This document shows, in pieces, positions 1 to 10,217 of a DNA stretch of 60,082 nucleotides. The stretch lies in the NCBI GenBank assembly GCA_031255775.1, contig JAIRRW010000031.1, forward strand, positions 1-60,082, given 5' to 3'. This DNA comes from Clostridiales bacterium. GTDB lineage: Bacteria; Bacillota; Clostridia; Christensenellales; Pumilibacteraceae. Below the pieces are notes generated by a model. The model ran no database searches. It was not told where the DNA came from and saw only the letters and a program-made list of their open reading frames with translations. The position numbers were made by a program, and so were the translations under genes. How positions within the stretch are numbered: position 1 is the first letter of the stretch; every line of letters starts with the position of its first letter.

Positions 1-13
1 CGGGAGGAGAGAC

Positions 14-895
14 GTGAACGAAAAGACCGCGGCTGAATATTACCGCATCATCAAGCATATGTCCGACGCCTTTGTCGTGGACGCGGGCGGGGAGGAGCGG
101 CCGGTGCGCGCCCGCAAAAAGGTGAAGCTTTCGGGCGGGCTTGTCGTGGGCGATTTTGTGGCGATCGCCAAAGAGGGCGACGGTTGGGTGATCGAGAGCG
201 CGGCGCCCCGGAAAAACGAGCTGATCCGGCCGGCCGTGGCCAACATCGACCAGATCGTCATTGTGGCCGCGCCCGTCCCCTTGACCGATTATTATCTCAT
301 TGACAAGCTGTTGATCCACTGCCGCAAGACCGGCATCGACTGCGCGATCTGCTACAACAAGGCGGATTTGCGGGGCGATGAGGCGGCGGTTTTGAAGAGT
401 CAGTATAAAAAATCCGGGGTCAAGATTGTGTCGGTCAGCGCGATCCAAAACGAGCTGGAGCCGTTGAGGGCGCTTGTATTGGGCAAGCTCACCTGTCTGG
501 CCGGGCAGTCGGCGGTGGGCAAGTCGACCATCACAAACGCGCTTTTGGGCGAGGCGCGCATCAAAACGGGGACGGTGAGCGAAAGGACCGAGCGCGGCAA
601 AAACACCACCACGACCGCGCAGATCTATCCCATCGGCGCGCAGACGTTTTTGGTGGACACGCCCGGGTTTTCGATGCTGGACAACGTCGATATTCCGCCC
701 GAGGAATTGGGCGCGTATTACCCCGAATTTGAAAAATACGCGCCGCTCTGCCGATTTGGCGGCTGCTGTCACGACCGCGAGCCCGACTGCGCCGTGGCCG
801 AAGCGGCCGAAAAGGGTCGGATCAGCCAGGAGCGGTACGCGCGGTATAAGAGGTTGTATCAGGAATTGAAAGCGGCCGGGAGAAAACGGAAATGA
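14..895 (+). CDS. rsgA: Ribosome small-subunit-dependent GTPase RsgA
   Basis: RsgA is a circularly permuted GTPase that binds the 30S subunit late in its maturation and uses GTP hydrolysis to release itself or assembly factors. The G motifs appear in permuted order: NKADL (G4), then GQSAVGKST (P-loop), then DTPGF (G3). They follow an N-terminal OB-like region and precede a Cys/His zinc cluster (CRFGGCCHDREPDC), as expected. At 293 residues the length is normal. The GTG start is supported by GGGAGGA a few bases upstream. The stop overlaps the rpe start as ATGA, so the two are translationally coupled. In relatives the gene follows the kinase gene prkC, which would lie just outside the window. 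Confidence 0.95.
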   Translation: MNEKTAAEYYRIIKHMSDAFVVDAGGEERPVRARKKVKLSGGLVVGDFVAIAKEGDGWVIESAAPRKNELIRPAVANIDQIVIVAAPVPLTDYYLIDKLLIHCRKTGIDCAICYNKADLRGDEAAVLKSQYKKSGVKIVSVSAIQNELEPLRALVLGKLTCLAGQSAVGKSTITNALLGEARIKTGTVSERTERGKNTTTTAQIYPIGAQTFLVDTPGFSMLDNVDIPPEELGAYYPEFEKYAPLCRFGGCCHDREPDCAVAEAAEKGRISQERYARYKRLYQELKAAGRKRK

Positions 896-1548
896 AACAA
901 ACGACTTGGATCGCCCCCTCGATTTTGAGCGCCGACTTTGCGGACATGGGCAGGGACGTCCGGCGCATGGAGCAGGCGGGCGCCGATCTCATCCACTGCG
1001 ACGTGATGGACGGGCTGTTTGTCCCCAACATCAGCTTTGGTTTTAAAATGATCGAGGACATCAAGCGGCACACAAGGCTTCCGCTGGACGTGCATTTGAT
1101 GATCGAAAAGCCCGAGCGCTATCTCGAACGGTTTATCAAGGCCGGGGCCGATTATCTGACCTTTCATTTCGAGGCGGCGACCCGACCCGAACAGGCGCTA
1201 AGGGACGTGCGCGGCGCGGGCGTCAAGGCCGGACTTGTGATAAGCCCGGACACGCCGCCCGAGGTTCTGCCGCCCTTTTTGCCGCTGTGCGATATGCTGC
1301 TGGTCATGAGCGTATACCCGGGGTTCGGCGGACAGTCCTACATCCCGGGCGCGGCCGATAAGCTCGCGTTTTTGCGGCGGGCCATCGACGAGGGGGGATA
1401 CGACTGCCGGCTGGAGGTGGACGGCGGCATCGCCGAGCAGACGGTCGGGGCGGCAAAGGCCGCGGGCGCGGACACGCTGGTCGCGGGCTCCGCCGTATTT
1501 GCGGCAAGGGATGCGGGCGCGGCCATCGAAATGCTGCGCCGCGCGTAG
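892..1548 (+). CDS. rpe: Ribulose-phosphate 3-epimerase
   Basis: Interconverts ribulose 5-phosphate and xylulose 5-phosphate in the non-oxidative pentose phosphate pathway, a cytosolic TIM-barrel metalloenzyme. Visible family motifs are MDGLFVPNISFG, VHLMIEKPERY, VMSVYPGFGGQSYIP and LEVDGGI; the Asp and His residues in these bind the metal and act in catalysis. The length of 218 residues is standard. The start overlaps the rsgA stop by four bases, with GGGAG about nine bases upstream. The rsgA-rpe-thiN order is conserved in many Bacillota and supports one transcript. Confidence 0.96.
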   Translation: MKQTTWIAPSILSADFADMGRDVRRMEQAGADLIHCDVMDGLFVPNISFGFKMIEDIKRHTRLPLDVHLMIEKPERYLERFIKAGADYLTFHFEAATRPEQALRDVRGAGVKAGLVISPDTPPEVLPPFLPLCDMLLVMSVYPGFGGQSYIPGAADKLAFLRRAIDEGGYDCRLEVDGGIAEQTVGAAKAAGADTLVAGSAVFAARDAGAAIEMLRRA

Positions 1549-1588
1549 GCCGTGCTCACACGATCCGGTAACGGGGGGCGTTGCCCGC

Positions 1589-2218
1589 ATGAAAAAGGCT
1601 CTGTTATTTTTAAACGGCGATCCGCCGACACAAGAGTATCTGTCCGATATTGACCGGGCGGGTCGTTTTGTCCTGTGCGCGGACGGCGCTTACCGCTATC
1701 TTAAGGGCGTTATCCGGCCCGATCTCATTTTGGGCGACTTCGATTCGCTTTTGGACGCGGACGCCGACGGGATCGGGCGGGTTCGGTTTGACGCGGACAA
1801 GGACTATACCGACGGACACCTGGCCGTCGAATACCTGCTGGAGCGGGGCTATGCCGACATCGACATTTACGGCGCATTCGGGGGGCGAGCCGACCACGCG
1901 TACGCCAACCTGTCGCTGCTGTACCAAGCAAAGCTTGCGGGCGCCCGCGCCCGGCTCTTGGACGAAAGGCAGTGCGTCATGCTCAAAAGCGGCCGGATCA
2001 CGCTAAAAAACGTGAAAGGGCGGACGATTTCGCTCGAACCCTTTTTGACCGAGGCGCATATTATACTAACAAAGGGTTTCAAGTACAACCTAAGGGACAA
2101 AACGCTGGATCGCCGTCATATTTTGGGCATTTCCAACGTGGCGCTGTCGGATACCGTCGGCGTCGAGGCCGAGGGGGAGCTGCTGCTCTTTATCGAACGC
2201 CTGCCCGGCGACCGATGA
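1589..2218 (+). CDS. thiN: Thiamine pyrophosphokinase
   Basis: Transfers pyrophosphate from ATP to thiamine to give thiamine diphosphate. The 209-residue product has DGAYRYL, the metal-binding GDFDS, DKDYTDGHLAVEYL and YGAFGGRADH, the hallmark blocks of the thiamine pyrophosphokinase catalytic domain. An open frame extends about 90 bases further upstream, but the ATG used here follows a G-rich Shine-Dalgarno-like stretch (GGGGGG, about ten bases away) and begins right at the conserved MKKALLFLNG block. It is third in the rsgA-rpe-thiN operon, 40 bases after rpe. I see no TPP riboswitch in front of it. Confidence 0.9.
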   Translation: MKKALLFLNGDPPTQEYLSDIDRAGRFVLCADGAYRYLKGVIRPDLILGDFDSLLDADADGIGRVRFDADKDYTDGHLAVEYLLERGYADIDIYGAFGGRADHAYANLSLLYQAKLAGARARLLDERQCVMLKSGRITLKNVKGRTISLEPFLTEAHIILTKGFKYNLRDKTLDRRHILGISNVALSDTVGVEAEGELLLFIERLPGDR

Positions 2219-2260
2219 GCGGCGGAAAATTTCCGTCCCTTCGGCCGATCGGGCATGGGG

Positions 2261-2426
2261 TTAGTCCTGTATCACGTCTAAGCATTGGCTTTTAGCGGTG
2301 TCTTTTTGGATAGAAAATGCCTTCTTTTCTTGACAATCGTGCAACGATTGCCTGCGAAAATAAGTCATCTTCTATCTTAAAAATCCACTCGTTAAAAGTC
2401 AACGTATAGACGTGATACAGTACTAG
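2261..2426. repeat. Long imperfect inverted repeat, family A (full-length copy)
   Basis: About 166 bases fold into one long imperfect hairpin. The ends match as TAGTCCTGTATCACGTCTA on the plus strand and TAGTACTGTATCACGTCTA read from the minus strand. The apex is CAATCGT-GCA-ACGATTG. On the minus strand the apex is flanked by TTTTCGCAGGC and GTCAAGAAAA, and the element at 38987-39153 has nearly the same flanks around a different apex stem. It lies between thiN and the rpsT promoter, 42 bases after the thiN stop, with no coding capacity. It could be a MITE-like element or a structured RNA. Confidence 0.75.
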
Positions 2427-2460
2427 CGTATGTTTTGCCCAAAAAACCCGCATTTATTAC

Positions 2461-2489
2461 TTGCTTTTATAAAAAGAATGTGATAAAAT
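2461..2489 (+). promoter_or_regulatory. Promoter of rpsT (TTGCTT-17-TAAAAT)
   Basis: A -35 box TTGCTT and a -10 box TAAAAT are separated by 17 bases and lie about 45 bases ahead of the rpsT start. The same TTGCTT -35 box recurs in the cca and diacylglycerol-kinase promoters of this window. Confidence 0.75.
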
Positions 2490-2534
2490 AGCTTGGTCAG
2501 ACAAAAAAAGGGATAATTTAGAGGAGAAAACCCC

Positions 2535-3104
2535 GTGCCGAATATCAAATCAGCCGAAAAGCGCGTGCTTGTCAACAAGAAAAAGCATGACGAAAACCAA
2601 ATGATCCGGACCCGGGTCAAGAATGCCGTCAAAACGATCAATCAGGCCATCGATACCAACAATATCGAGGAGGCCGAGGCGTTGCTGCCCAAGACTGCGG
2701 CGATCATCGACAAGGCCGTTTCCAAGGGCATTTTTCATAAAAACACCGCCGCCAACAAAAAGTCGGCGATCGCCAAGCGCATCGACGCGATCAAGAGCGG
2801 CAAGCTCGTCATTCAGATAAAGAAGGACAACAAGACCATCGCGGCCGAAAAGGCCAAGGCGGCCAAGGACGCGCGCGAGGCGGTCAGGGCCGAAAACGCC
2901 CGCAAGGCGGCCGAACGCGCGGCGGAAAAGGAAGCCGAGAAAAAGGCGGCCGAGCAAGCGGCAAAGGACGCCAAAAAAGCGGCGAAAAAGGAAAAGCCCG
3001 AAAAGGCCAAGGCCGTCAAAGAGGACAAGCCCGCCGAGGAAAAGAAGCCCGCTAAAAAGCCGGCGGCCAAGAAAAAGACCGAGGACGGGGAAACCGCCGA
3101 ATAA
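2535..3104 (+). CDS. rpsT: Ribosomal protein S20 with long Lys/Ala-rich C-terminal tail
   Basis: Residues 1 to about 90 are a normal S20, the primary 16S rRNA-binding protein of the small subunit (opening MPNIKSAEKR, then NKKKHDENQMIRTRVKNAVK, and ending NKKSAIAKRIDAI). S20 is usually about 88 residues; this protein continues to 189. Residues 91-189 consist almost only of Lys, Ala, Glu and Pro, first as a helix-like Ala/Lys/Glu stretch and then as PAEEKKPAKKPAAKKK, resembling histone H1 or HU-type tails. The GTG start has AGGAG eight bases upstream. The gene has its own promoter and a strong terminator. The tail is in frame with no sign of a fused second gene; its role is unknown. Confidence 0.93.
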   Translation: MPNIKSAEKRVLVNKKKHDENQMIRTRVKNAVKTINQAIDTNNIEEAEALLPKTAAIIDKAVSKGIFHKNTAANKKSAIAKRIDAIKSGKLVIQIKKDNKTIAAEKAKAAKDAREAVRAENARKAAERAAEKEAEKKAAEQAAKDAKKAAKKEKPEKAKAVKEDKPAEEKKPAKKPAAKKKTEDGETAE

Positions 3105-3126
3105 AGCCCCCGCTCAAAAAAAACAA

Positions 3127-3161
3127 CCCCCTTTCCGCCCGATTGCGGAGAGGGGGTTTTT
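3127..3161 (+). terminator. Rho-independent terminator after rpsT
   Basis: A 12-base stem (CCCCCTTTCCGC with GCGGAGAGGGGG, one mismatch) encloses a six-base loop and is followed by five T. A run of A before the stem means it may also act on the opposite strand. Confidence 0.9.
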
Positions 3162-3221
3162 CTGTGGACTCCTTTTATTAGACTTATTCTTACTCTTTTT
3201 TACAAAAACGACGTTTTTTGT

Positions 3222-3284
3222 AAAAAAGCGCCTTATCCCTCGATAAAATGAAAGCCTCGGCGTCATTTTATCGAAAGCGTCAGC
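3222..3284 (-). repeat. Family C 3'-end repeat, downstream of galT
   Basis: Read on the minus strand, it begins at the galT stop codon (TGACGCTTTCG). It then forms a hairpin with arms TCGATAAAATGA and TCATTTTATCGA and ends GGGATAAGGCGCTTTTTTA. The segment after the ROK-family gene at 10152-10214 is clearly homologous, with the same flanks, similar loops and partly changed stem bases. The position after the stop and the closing T-run fit a terminator or a 3'-UTR element. A second small hairpin (ACAAAAAACG / CGTTTTTGT type) follows at about 3196-3227. Confidence 0.65.
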
Positions 3285-4788
3285 GTATTCCGATTCCGTC
3301 CAAAAATTTGAGGAAGGAGGCGGTACCGGCCTCGTCCTTTTTAAAGACGGCGGTATTGTCCAAAATGCCCTCGCAAATGCGGTTGATCTCGTCCTTGATG
3401 TTGAGCTGCGCCTCAATCGCGCTGCACTTGGGCGCCTCTTTTGTCAGCTTTTCGATCATGGGCGCGTAAATTTTCATCTCGTCGGGCAGCGCGGGCTTGC
3501 TGTACTTGACCTCCTTGGTCAGGTATTTTTCGATCTCCTTGAGGTGGCCGTCCAGCCTGCCGGGCAGGATGAAAAGACCCATGGCCTCGATCAGGCCGAT
3601 GGCCTCGCGCTTGATGTGGTGGTATTCGGGGTGCGCGTGATAGATGCCGTCGGGGAACTCCTCGGAGGTGCGGTTGTTGCGGAAAATGAGATCCATCACG
3701 TATTTGTCGTCGAGCTTGCGCGCGACGGGCGTGACGCCGTTGTGCTGCTCGGAGGTCTTTGCCAATATCCCGATCGACTCGTCGGTGTAGGTCTCCCAGG
3801 CGGCGATTATTTTGGACGCGTATTCGATCATCAGCTCCTTATTGGCGCCGCAAAGGCGGACGACCGAATTGTACCAGTCCACGATGCCCGTATCGACGTA
3901 CGGATATTCGGCGCATTTGAGCTTGGTCAAAATCGGCGCCTTGTGCATGGGAAGCTGCTTCATGCCGCCCTGAAAATGGTCGTGCGTCAAGATGGAACCG
4001 CCGATGATGGGCAGCGCCGCGTTGCAGCCGATAAAATAGGCGGGCGCAAAGTCGACAAAATCCAACAGCTTGCGGACGGTGTCGCCGTTTACCTTCATGG
4101 GGGTGTGCGACAGATTGACCGCGATGCCGTGCTGGTTGAAGTACGAATACGGCGAAAATTGCCAAAACCACTCCTCGCCGCCCAGCGTCAGGGGGATCGT
4201 CCGCAGGTTTTGCCGACACATTCCGTGGCCGCAATACCCTTCGTTTTCGACGCAGATGTCGCAGGCGGGATAGCGCTCTTCCTTCGTCTTTTTGGCGGCG
4301 GCGATGTCGGCGTTGTTTTTTTCGGGCTTGCTTAGGTTGATGGTGACCTCCAGCTTGCCCTTGGTCCCCTTGGCGTCCCAATGCTTATTTTTGGCGATGC
4401 GGCTCTGCTTGACATAATCGTTTTTGACCGCGTAATCGTACAGCCAGTCGAACGCCTTTTGCGGCGAACGGCCATGCAGCCCCGAAAAAATGTCCGCCAC
4501 CTCGGACGGGCGGATGCTGACCGCGTCCATGACGTGCGTGGCAAACGCCTCCCGCGCGTCCTCCTTGATGACGCCCTCGGCGACCGCGTACTCGACGATG
4601 GGGGTGAGCACCGCGTCGGGATTGGTCATCTCCTCGATGGCGTCGCAATCGACCTCGTACTCGGTGTAGCCCGTCAGCTTGAGGTCGGTGAGCAGCCGGT
4701 TGCGGACATAAACGACGTCCAGCTCATCCAAAAAGAGATGCGCCTTTGCGTACGTCAGCAGGTTTTCGATGTGTGAATAAATGATCAT
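3280..4788 (-). CDS. galT: UDP-glucose--hexose-1-phosphate uridylyltransferase (Firmicutes type)
   Basis: Leloir-pathway enzyme that swaps UMP between UDP-glucose and galactose 1-phosphate. At 502 residues it has the length of the Firmicutes GalT family rather than the roughly 350-residue E. coli type. Recognisable blocks are SILTHDHFQGG, ICVENEGYCGHGMCRQN and HPEYHHIKREAIGLIEAMG. The start has AGGAGAAGG directly upstream. It is monocistronic here; its partner galK lies at 17.5-18.7 kb in a different operon, and no UDP-galactose epimerase gene is seen. The leader carries a small hairpin at 4806-4827, and the stop runs straight into a family C repeat. Confidence 0.95.
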   Translation of the reverse strand: MIIYSHIENLLTYAKAHLFLDELDVVYVRNRLLTDLKLTGYTEYEVDCDAIEEMTNPDAVLTPIVEYAVAEGVIKEDAREAFATHVMDAVSIRPSEVADIFSGLHGRSPQKAFDWLYDYAVKNDYVKQSRIAKNKHWDAKGTKGKLEVTINLSKPEKNNADIAAAKKTKEERYPACDICVENEGYCGHGMCRQNLRTIPLTLGGEEWFWQFSPYSYFNQHGIAVNLSHTPMKVNGDTVRKLLDFVDFAPAYFIGCNAALPIIGGSILTHDHFQGGMKQLPMHKAPILTKLKCAEYPYVDTGIVDWYNSVVRLCGANKELMIEYASKIIAAWETYTDESIGILAKTSEQHNGVTPVARKLDDKYVMDLIFRNNRTSEEFPDGIYHAHPEYHHIKREAIGLIEAMGLFILPGRLDGHLKEIEKYLTKEVKYSKPALPDEMKIYAPMIEKLTKEAPKCSAIEAQLNIKDEINRICEGILDNTAVFKKDEAGTASFLKFLDGIGIR

Positions 4789-4805
4789 GTTCCTTCTCCT
4801 ATTCT

Positions 4806-4827
4806 CGGGTCGTGTTTTTCGCGGCCC
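4806..4827 (-). other. Small hairpin in the galT leader
   Basis: The plus-strand sequence GGGTCG pairs with CGGCCC around a T-rich loop (GGGTCGTGTTT...). The same GGGTCGTGTTT arm occurs in the hairpin at 22404-22427 and at the right end of the family A element near rex, so this may be a degenerate miniature of family A. It sits between galT and the run TTTTTTTT at 4829-4837. Confidence 0.4.
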
Positions 4828-4891
4828 AGTTTTTTTTCTTGTTATTTTTTTGCGCTTTTACGACGCGGAGTGGGCAAATCATGAGGTATAC

Positions 4892-5015
4892 GGAGTGACA
4901 AAGAGTGAGGTTCAGACGGGCAACAGGCGGCAAGGCGACGAGGGCGCGTATTTCTAATACGTAACCGAGTCGTCGCGCCGCACGTAGCCCGTATCAACCC
5001 ACTATCTGTCACTCC
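4892..5015. repeat. Family B structured repeat, copy 1
   Basis: A 124-base element bounded by GGAGTGACA and TGTCACTCC. Its outer arms of over 30 bases are nearly identical to those of the inverted copy at 24408-24533, and similarity extends left to about 4864. The middle differs between copies but each middle forms a hairpin. Here GCGGC, GGCGAC and GCGTATT pair with GCCGC, GTCG and AATACG. The right end lies three bases from the rluA stop codon. No open frame is present. Confidence 0.8.
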
Positions 5016-5017
5016 CT

Positions 5018-5734
5018 TTACGACGGCGGCCGGGCGACGCTGATAAACCGCTCGATCTCAAAAAACTTCCAGGGCGTTTTGTCCACCGGCGGAAACGCCT
5101 TAAAGGTCATCAAGACCTTGGTGGTCGGGTGATAAAATTTGAGCTCGTACGCCCAGAGCGCGAGATTTTGTCCCTTTGACAGCTTGTCGCCGTACTTGAC
5201 GTCCCCGAAAATGGGGGTGTTGATATAGCTCATTTGGACACGCGCCTGATGCGACCGGCCGGTGATCAGCCGAATGTCCACCAGCGACATTTTGAGGCCG
5301 CTGTCCAAGACCCGGTAGACGAGCTCGGCTTTTTTTGCGCCCTCGACGGTCGCGGGGACGACCTTGACGGTATTGGTCTTTTCGTCCTTCATGAGGTAGT
5401 TGGTCAGCCGCGCCTGGTTGTCCTTGGGCTTGCCCCCGATGACGGCAAGGTACCGCTTTTCGAACTCGCCGGTCGGCATTTGCTGCGCCAGCCTTGCCGC
5501 GGCCTTGGATGTCCGCGCAAACACCATGACGCCCCCGGTCGGCCGATCCAGCCGATGCACCAGCCCGACAAAGGCGTCGCCCTGCTTGTCGTACTTTTGC
5601 TTGATATAGTCCTTGACCGCCGTCAAAAGGTCCAAATCCCCCGTCGAATCGCCCTGCGAGGGCATATTTTGCGGTTTTAGCACCACGATGAGGTGATTGT
5701 CCTCGTATAAAATTGTCAGCTCGGGCTTTTCCAT
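5018..5734 (-). CDS. RluA-family pseudouridine synthase
   Basis: Converts uridine to pseudouridine in rRNA or tRNA. The catalytic motif HRLDRPTGG at residues 60-68 carries the nucleophile Asp63; ITGRSHQARVQ and FGDVKYG further along are typical RluA blocks. The 238 residues contain only the catalytic domain and lack the N-terminal S4 domain of RluD, so the exact target uridine cannot be assigned. It is last in the ileS-methyltransferase-rluA operon, 33 bases after the methyltransferase, and its TAA stop abuts the family B repeat. Confidence 0.88.
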   Translation of the reverse strand: MEKPELTILYEDNHLIVVLKPQNMPSQGDSTGDLDLLTAVKDYIKQKYDKQGDAFVGLVHRLDRPTGGVMVFARTSKAAARLAQQMPTGEFEKRYLAVIGGKPKDNQARLTNYLMKDEKTNTVKVVPATVEGAKKAELVYRVLDSGLKMSLVDIRLITGRSHQARVQMSYINTPIFGDVKYGDKLSKGQNLALWAYELKFYHPTTKVLMTFKAFPPVDKTPWKFFEIERFISVARPPS

Positions 5735-5767
5735 GTCCTTTTCGGGTTCCTTATGCTTGGGGATAAT

Positions 5768-6621
5768 TTACCGTTCGACCCACAGGCCGCTGCAACCGGC
5801 CGGCAGCAGAATCTCGTTTTCGGTGATCGGCAGCGCCAGCTCACCGCTCTCGACCCGGCCGCCGCGTCCGGCCATCACCAGCCGCAAGACCGTCTCGATG
5901 ACCGTGGGCTGAAGCCCCGTCGTATAGCTGTTGATCAGGTAGAACAGCGGGTCGCGCAACAGCCTTGCGGTGAGCGCCGCCAGCTCGTACAGGCTGTCCT
6001 CCAACTTCCACAGCTCGCCGCCCGGCCCCCGGCCGTAGCCGGGGGGGTCCATCAGCGCCGCGTCGTAGGTATTTCCCCGTCTCAGCTCGCGCTCGACAAA
6101 CTTTTTGCAGTCGTCCACGATATAACGGATGCCGTCGGCCGGACAGCCGGACAGCGCGGCGTTTTCCTTACATCGCTCCACCATGCCCTTGGCGGCGTCA
6201 ACGTGCGTCACCCGCGCGCCCTCTTTGGCCAGCGCCGCGCTGGCCGCGCCGGTGTAGCCAAACAGGTTGAGGACGCGGACCGGCGTGTCCCGGGTCTTGA
6301 CGAGCGCGCGCATACGGTTCCAGTTGACGGCCTGTTCGGGAAATAAGCCGGTATGCTTAAAGCCCATGGGCGCGATCTTAAACGCGAGGTCGCGGTAGCG
6401 CACCGTCCAAGCGGGCTCGTGCCGTTTGAGCGTCCGCCAACGCCCGCCCCCCGTGCTTTCGCGCAGGTAATGCGCGTGCAGGCGCGGATCCTCGGCAAGC
6501 GCGCGGGGCGCCGGCCAGATCGCCTGCGGATCGGGACGCAGAAGAAACACCTCGCCCCAACGCTCCAGCTTTTCTCCCCCGCCCGCGGCCAGTATCTCGT
6601 ATTCGGTAAAGTCCGTGACCG

Positions 6622-6625
<4 letters not shown>
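5768..6625 (-). CDS. Class I SAM-dependent methyltransferase, RlmI/RlmK-like
   Basis: The 285-residue product has a Rossmann SAM-binding motif (LNLFGYTGAASAA), an acidic strand (VTHVDAAKGMVE) and the catalytic DPPGYGRGP, which match the C-terminal half of the RlmI/RlmK family that methylates 23S rRNA. The PUA domain of true RlmI is missing; the first roughly 80 residues are a small beta-rich region instead. The substrate is therefore only inferred to be RNA. The start overlaps the ileS stop as ATGA, so translation is coupled. Grouping with ileS and an rRNA or tRNA pseudouridine synthase suits a translation role. Confidence 0.82.
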
Positions 6626-9726
<3,101 letters not shown>

Positions 9727-9786
9727 GATCCTTGCTTGCCCTTTTGTCCGATCCGTCGGCCGATAAAAAAATCCGACTTTTAAATA

Positions 9787-9817
9787 TTGAGAGAAGAACA
9801 AACTGCTCTTCTCTCAA
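9787..9817 (-). terminator. Hairpin between the SRP RNA gene and ileS
   Basis: An 11-base perfect stem (TTGAGAGAAGA with TCTTCTCTCAA) around a nine-base loop, followed on the minus strand by AATATTTAAAAG. It probably ends SRP RNA read-through or attenuates transcription into ileS; the U-tract is weak. Confidence 0.55.
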
Positions 9818-9825
9818 ACGCCGCC

Positions 9826-10097
9826 AAAAAACTGTGCATCCGCCGTCGATATAAGCCGCCGAAGCGTCCCGCCGTCAGCCGACTCCGCCAAAGCTCCCCT
9901 GTGGCACACATTATGATCTACTTAGTGCTGCTGCGGTCAAGCCCTGACACGGTTCATAGGATAACGTTGCACAAGACCCTGGTATCAACATTACTTAACG
10001 ACAACTGCCTTCCACGATCTATACCTAAGGCGGCGTTCAGCCCCACTATAGCGGATTGTAGGTACAGGGCACCGCTGGCTCCCCGCCTAGCACAGTA
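9826..10097 (-). ncRNA. Signal recognition particle RNA (large bacterial type)
   Basis: On the minus strand, the 5' part (GTGCTAGGCGGGGAGCCAGC, GGTGCCCTGTA, CAATCCGCTATAG) matches the Alu domain of Bacillus scRNA. The S domain shows GAACCGTGTCAGGGCTTGAC, then GCAGCAGCACTAAG and TGTGCCACAGGGG. The ends pair (CTGTGC near the 5' end with GCACAG), and the 3' end runs into TTTTTT. At about 270 nt it is the long Bacillota type. The Ffh-binding hairpin is capped by UGAC (URRC type) instead of GGAA. It has its own promoter. Confidence 0.93.
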
Positions 10098-10102
10098 CCA
10101 TG

Positions 10103-10131
10103 ATTGTAACCCATTTTCCGAATTTTTGCAA
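10103..10131 (-). promoter_or_regulatory. Promoter of the SRP RNA gene (TTGCAA-17-TACAAT)
   Basis: On the minus strand TTGCAA and TACAAT are 17 bases apart, with the predicted start about six bases downstream, just before the conserved 5' end of the SRP RNA. Confidence 0.8.
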
Positions 10132-10151
10132 GTATTAGCGCATAGATTTTT

Positions 10152-10214
10152 ATAAAAAAGTGCCGTATCCCTCGATAAAATGCAAGCGGCAGCGGCATTT
10201 TGGCAAAAGCGTCA
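10152..10214 (-). repeat. Family C 3'-end repeat, downstream of the ROK-family gene
   Basis: Homologous to 3222-3284: on the minus strand it reads GACGCTTTTGCC, a hairpin with arms AAAATGC and GCATTTT, then ATCGAGGGATACGGCACTTTTTTA. It follows the stop of the ROK-family gene by a few bases. The loop (CGCTGCCGCTT here, CGCCGAGGCTT in the other copy) and the bases beside it differ while the stem remains. Confidence 0.65.
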
Positions 10215-10217
10215 GCG

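Noticed and set aside
2535-3104. Frameshifted fusion of S20 with a second gene
   Set aside because: The tail is low-complexity Lys/Ala/Glu without a start or ribosome site of its own, and a single terminator follows; a true extension is more likely.
3544-4335. 263-codon open frame antisense to galT
   Set aside because: Opposite-strand shadow of galT with no recognisable protein features.
9727-10100. T-box riboswitch upstream of ileS
   Set aside because: A T-box would be expected in Bacillota, but the spacer is explained by the SRP RNA gene and a hairpin; no specifier loop or TGGNACCGCG-like T-box motif was found.
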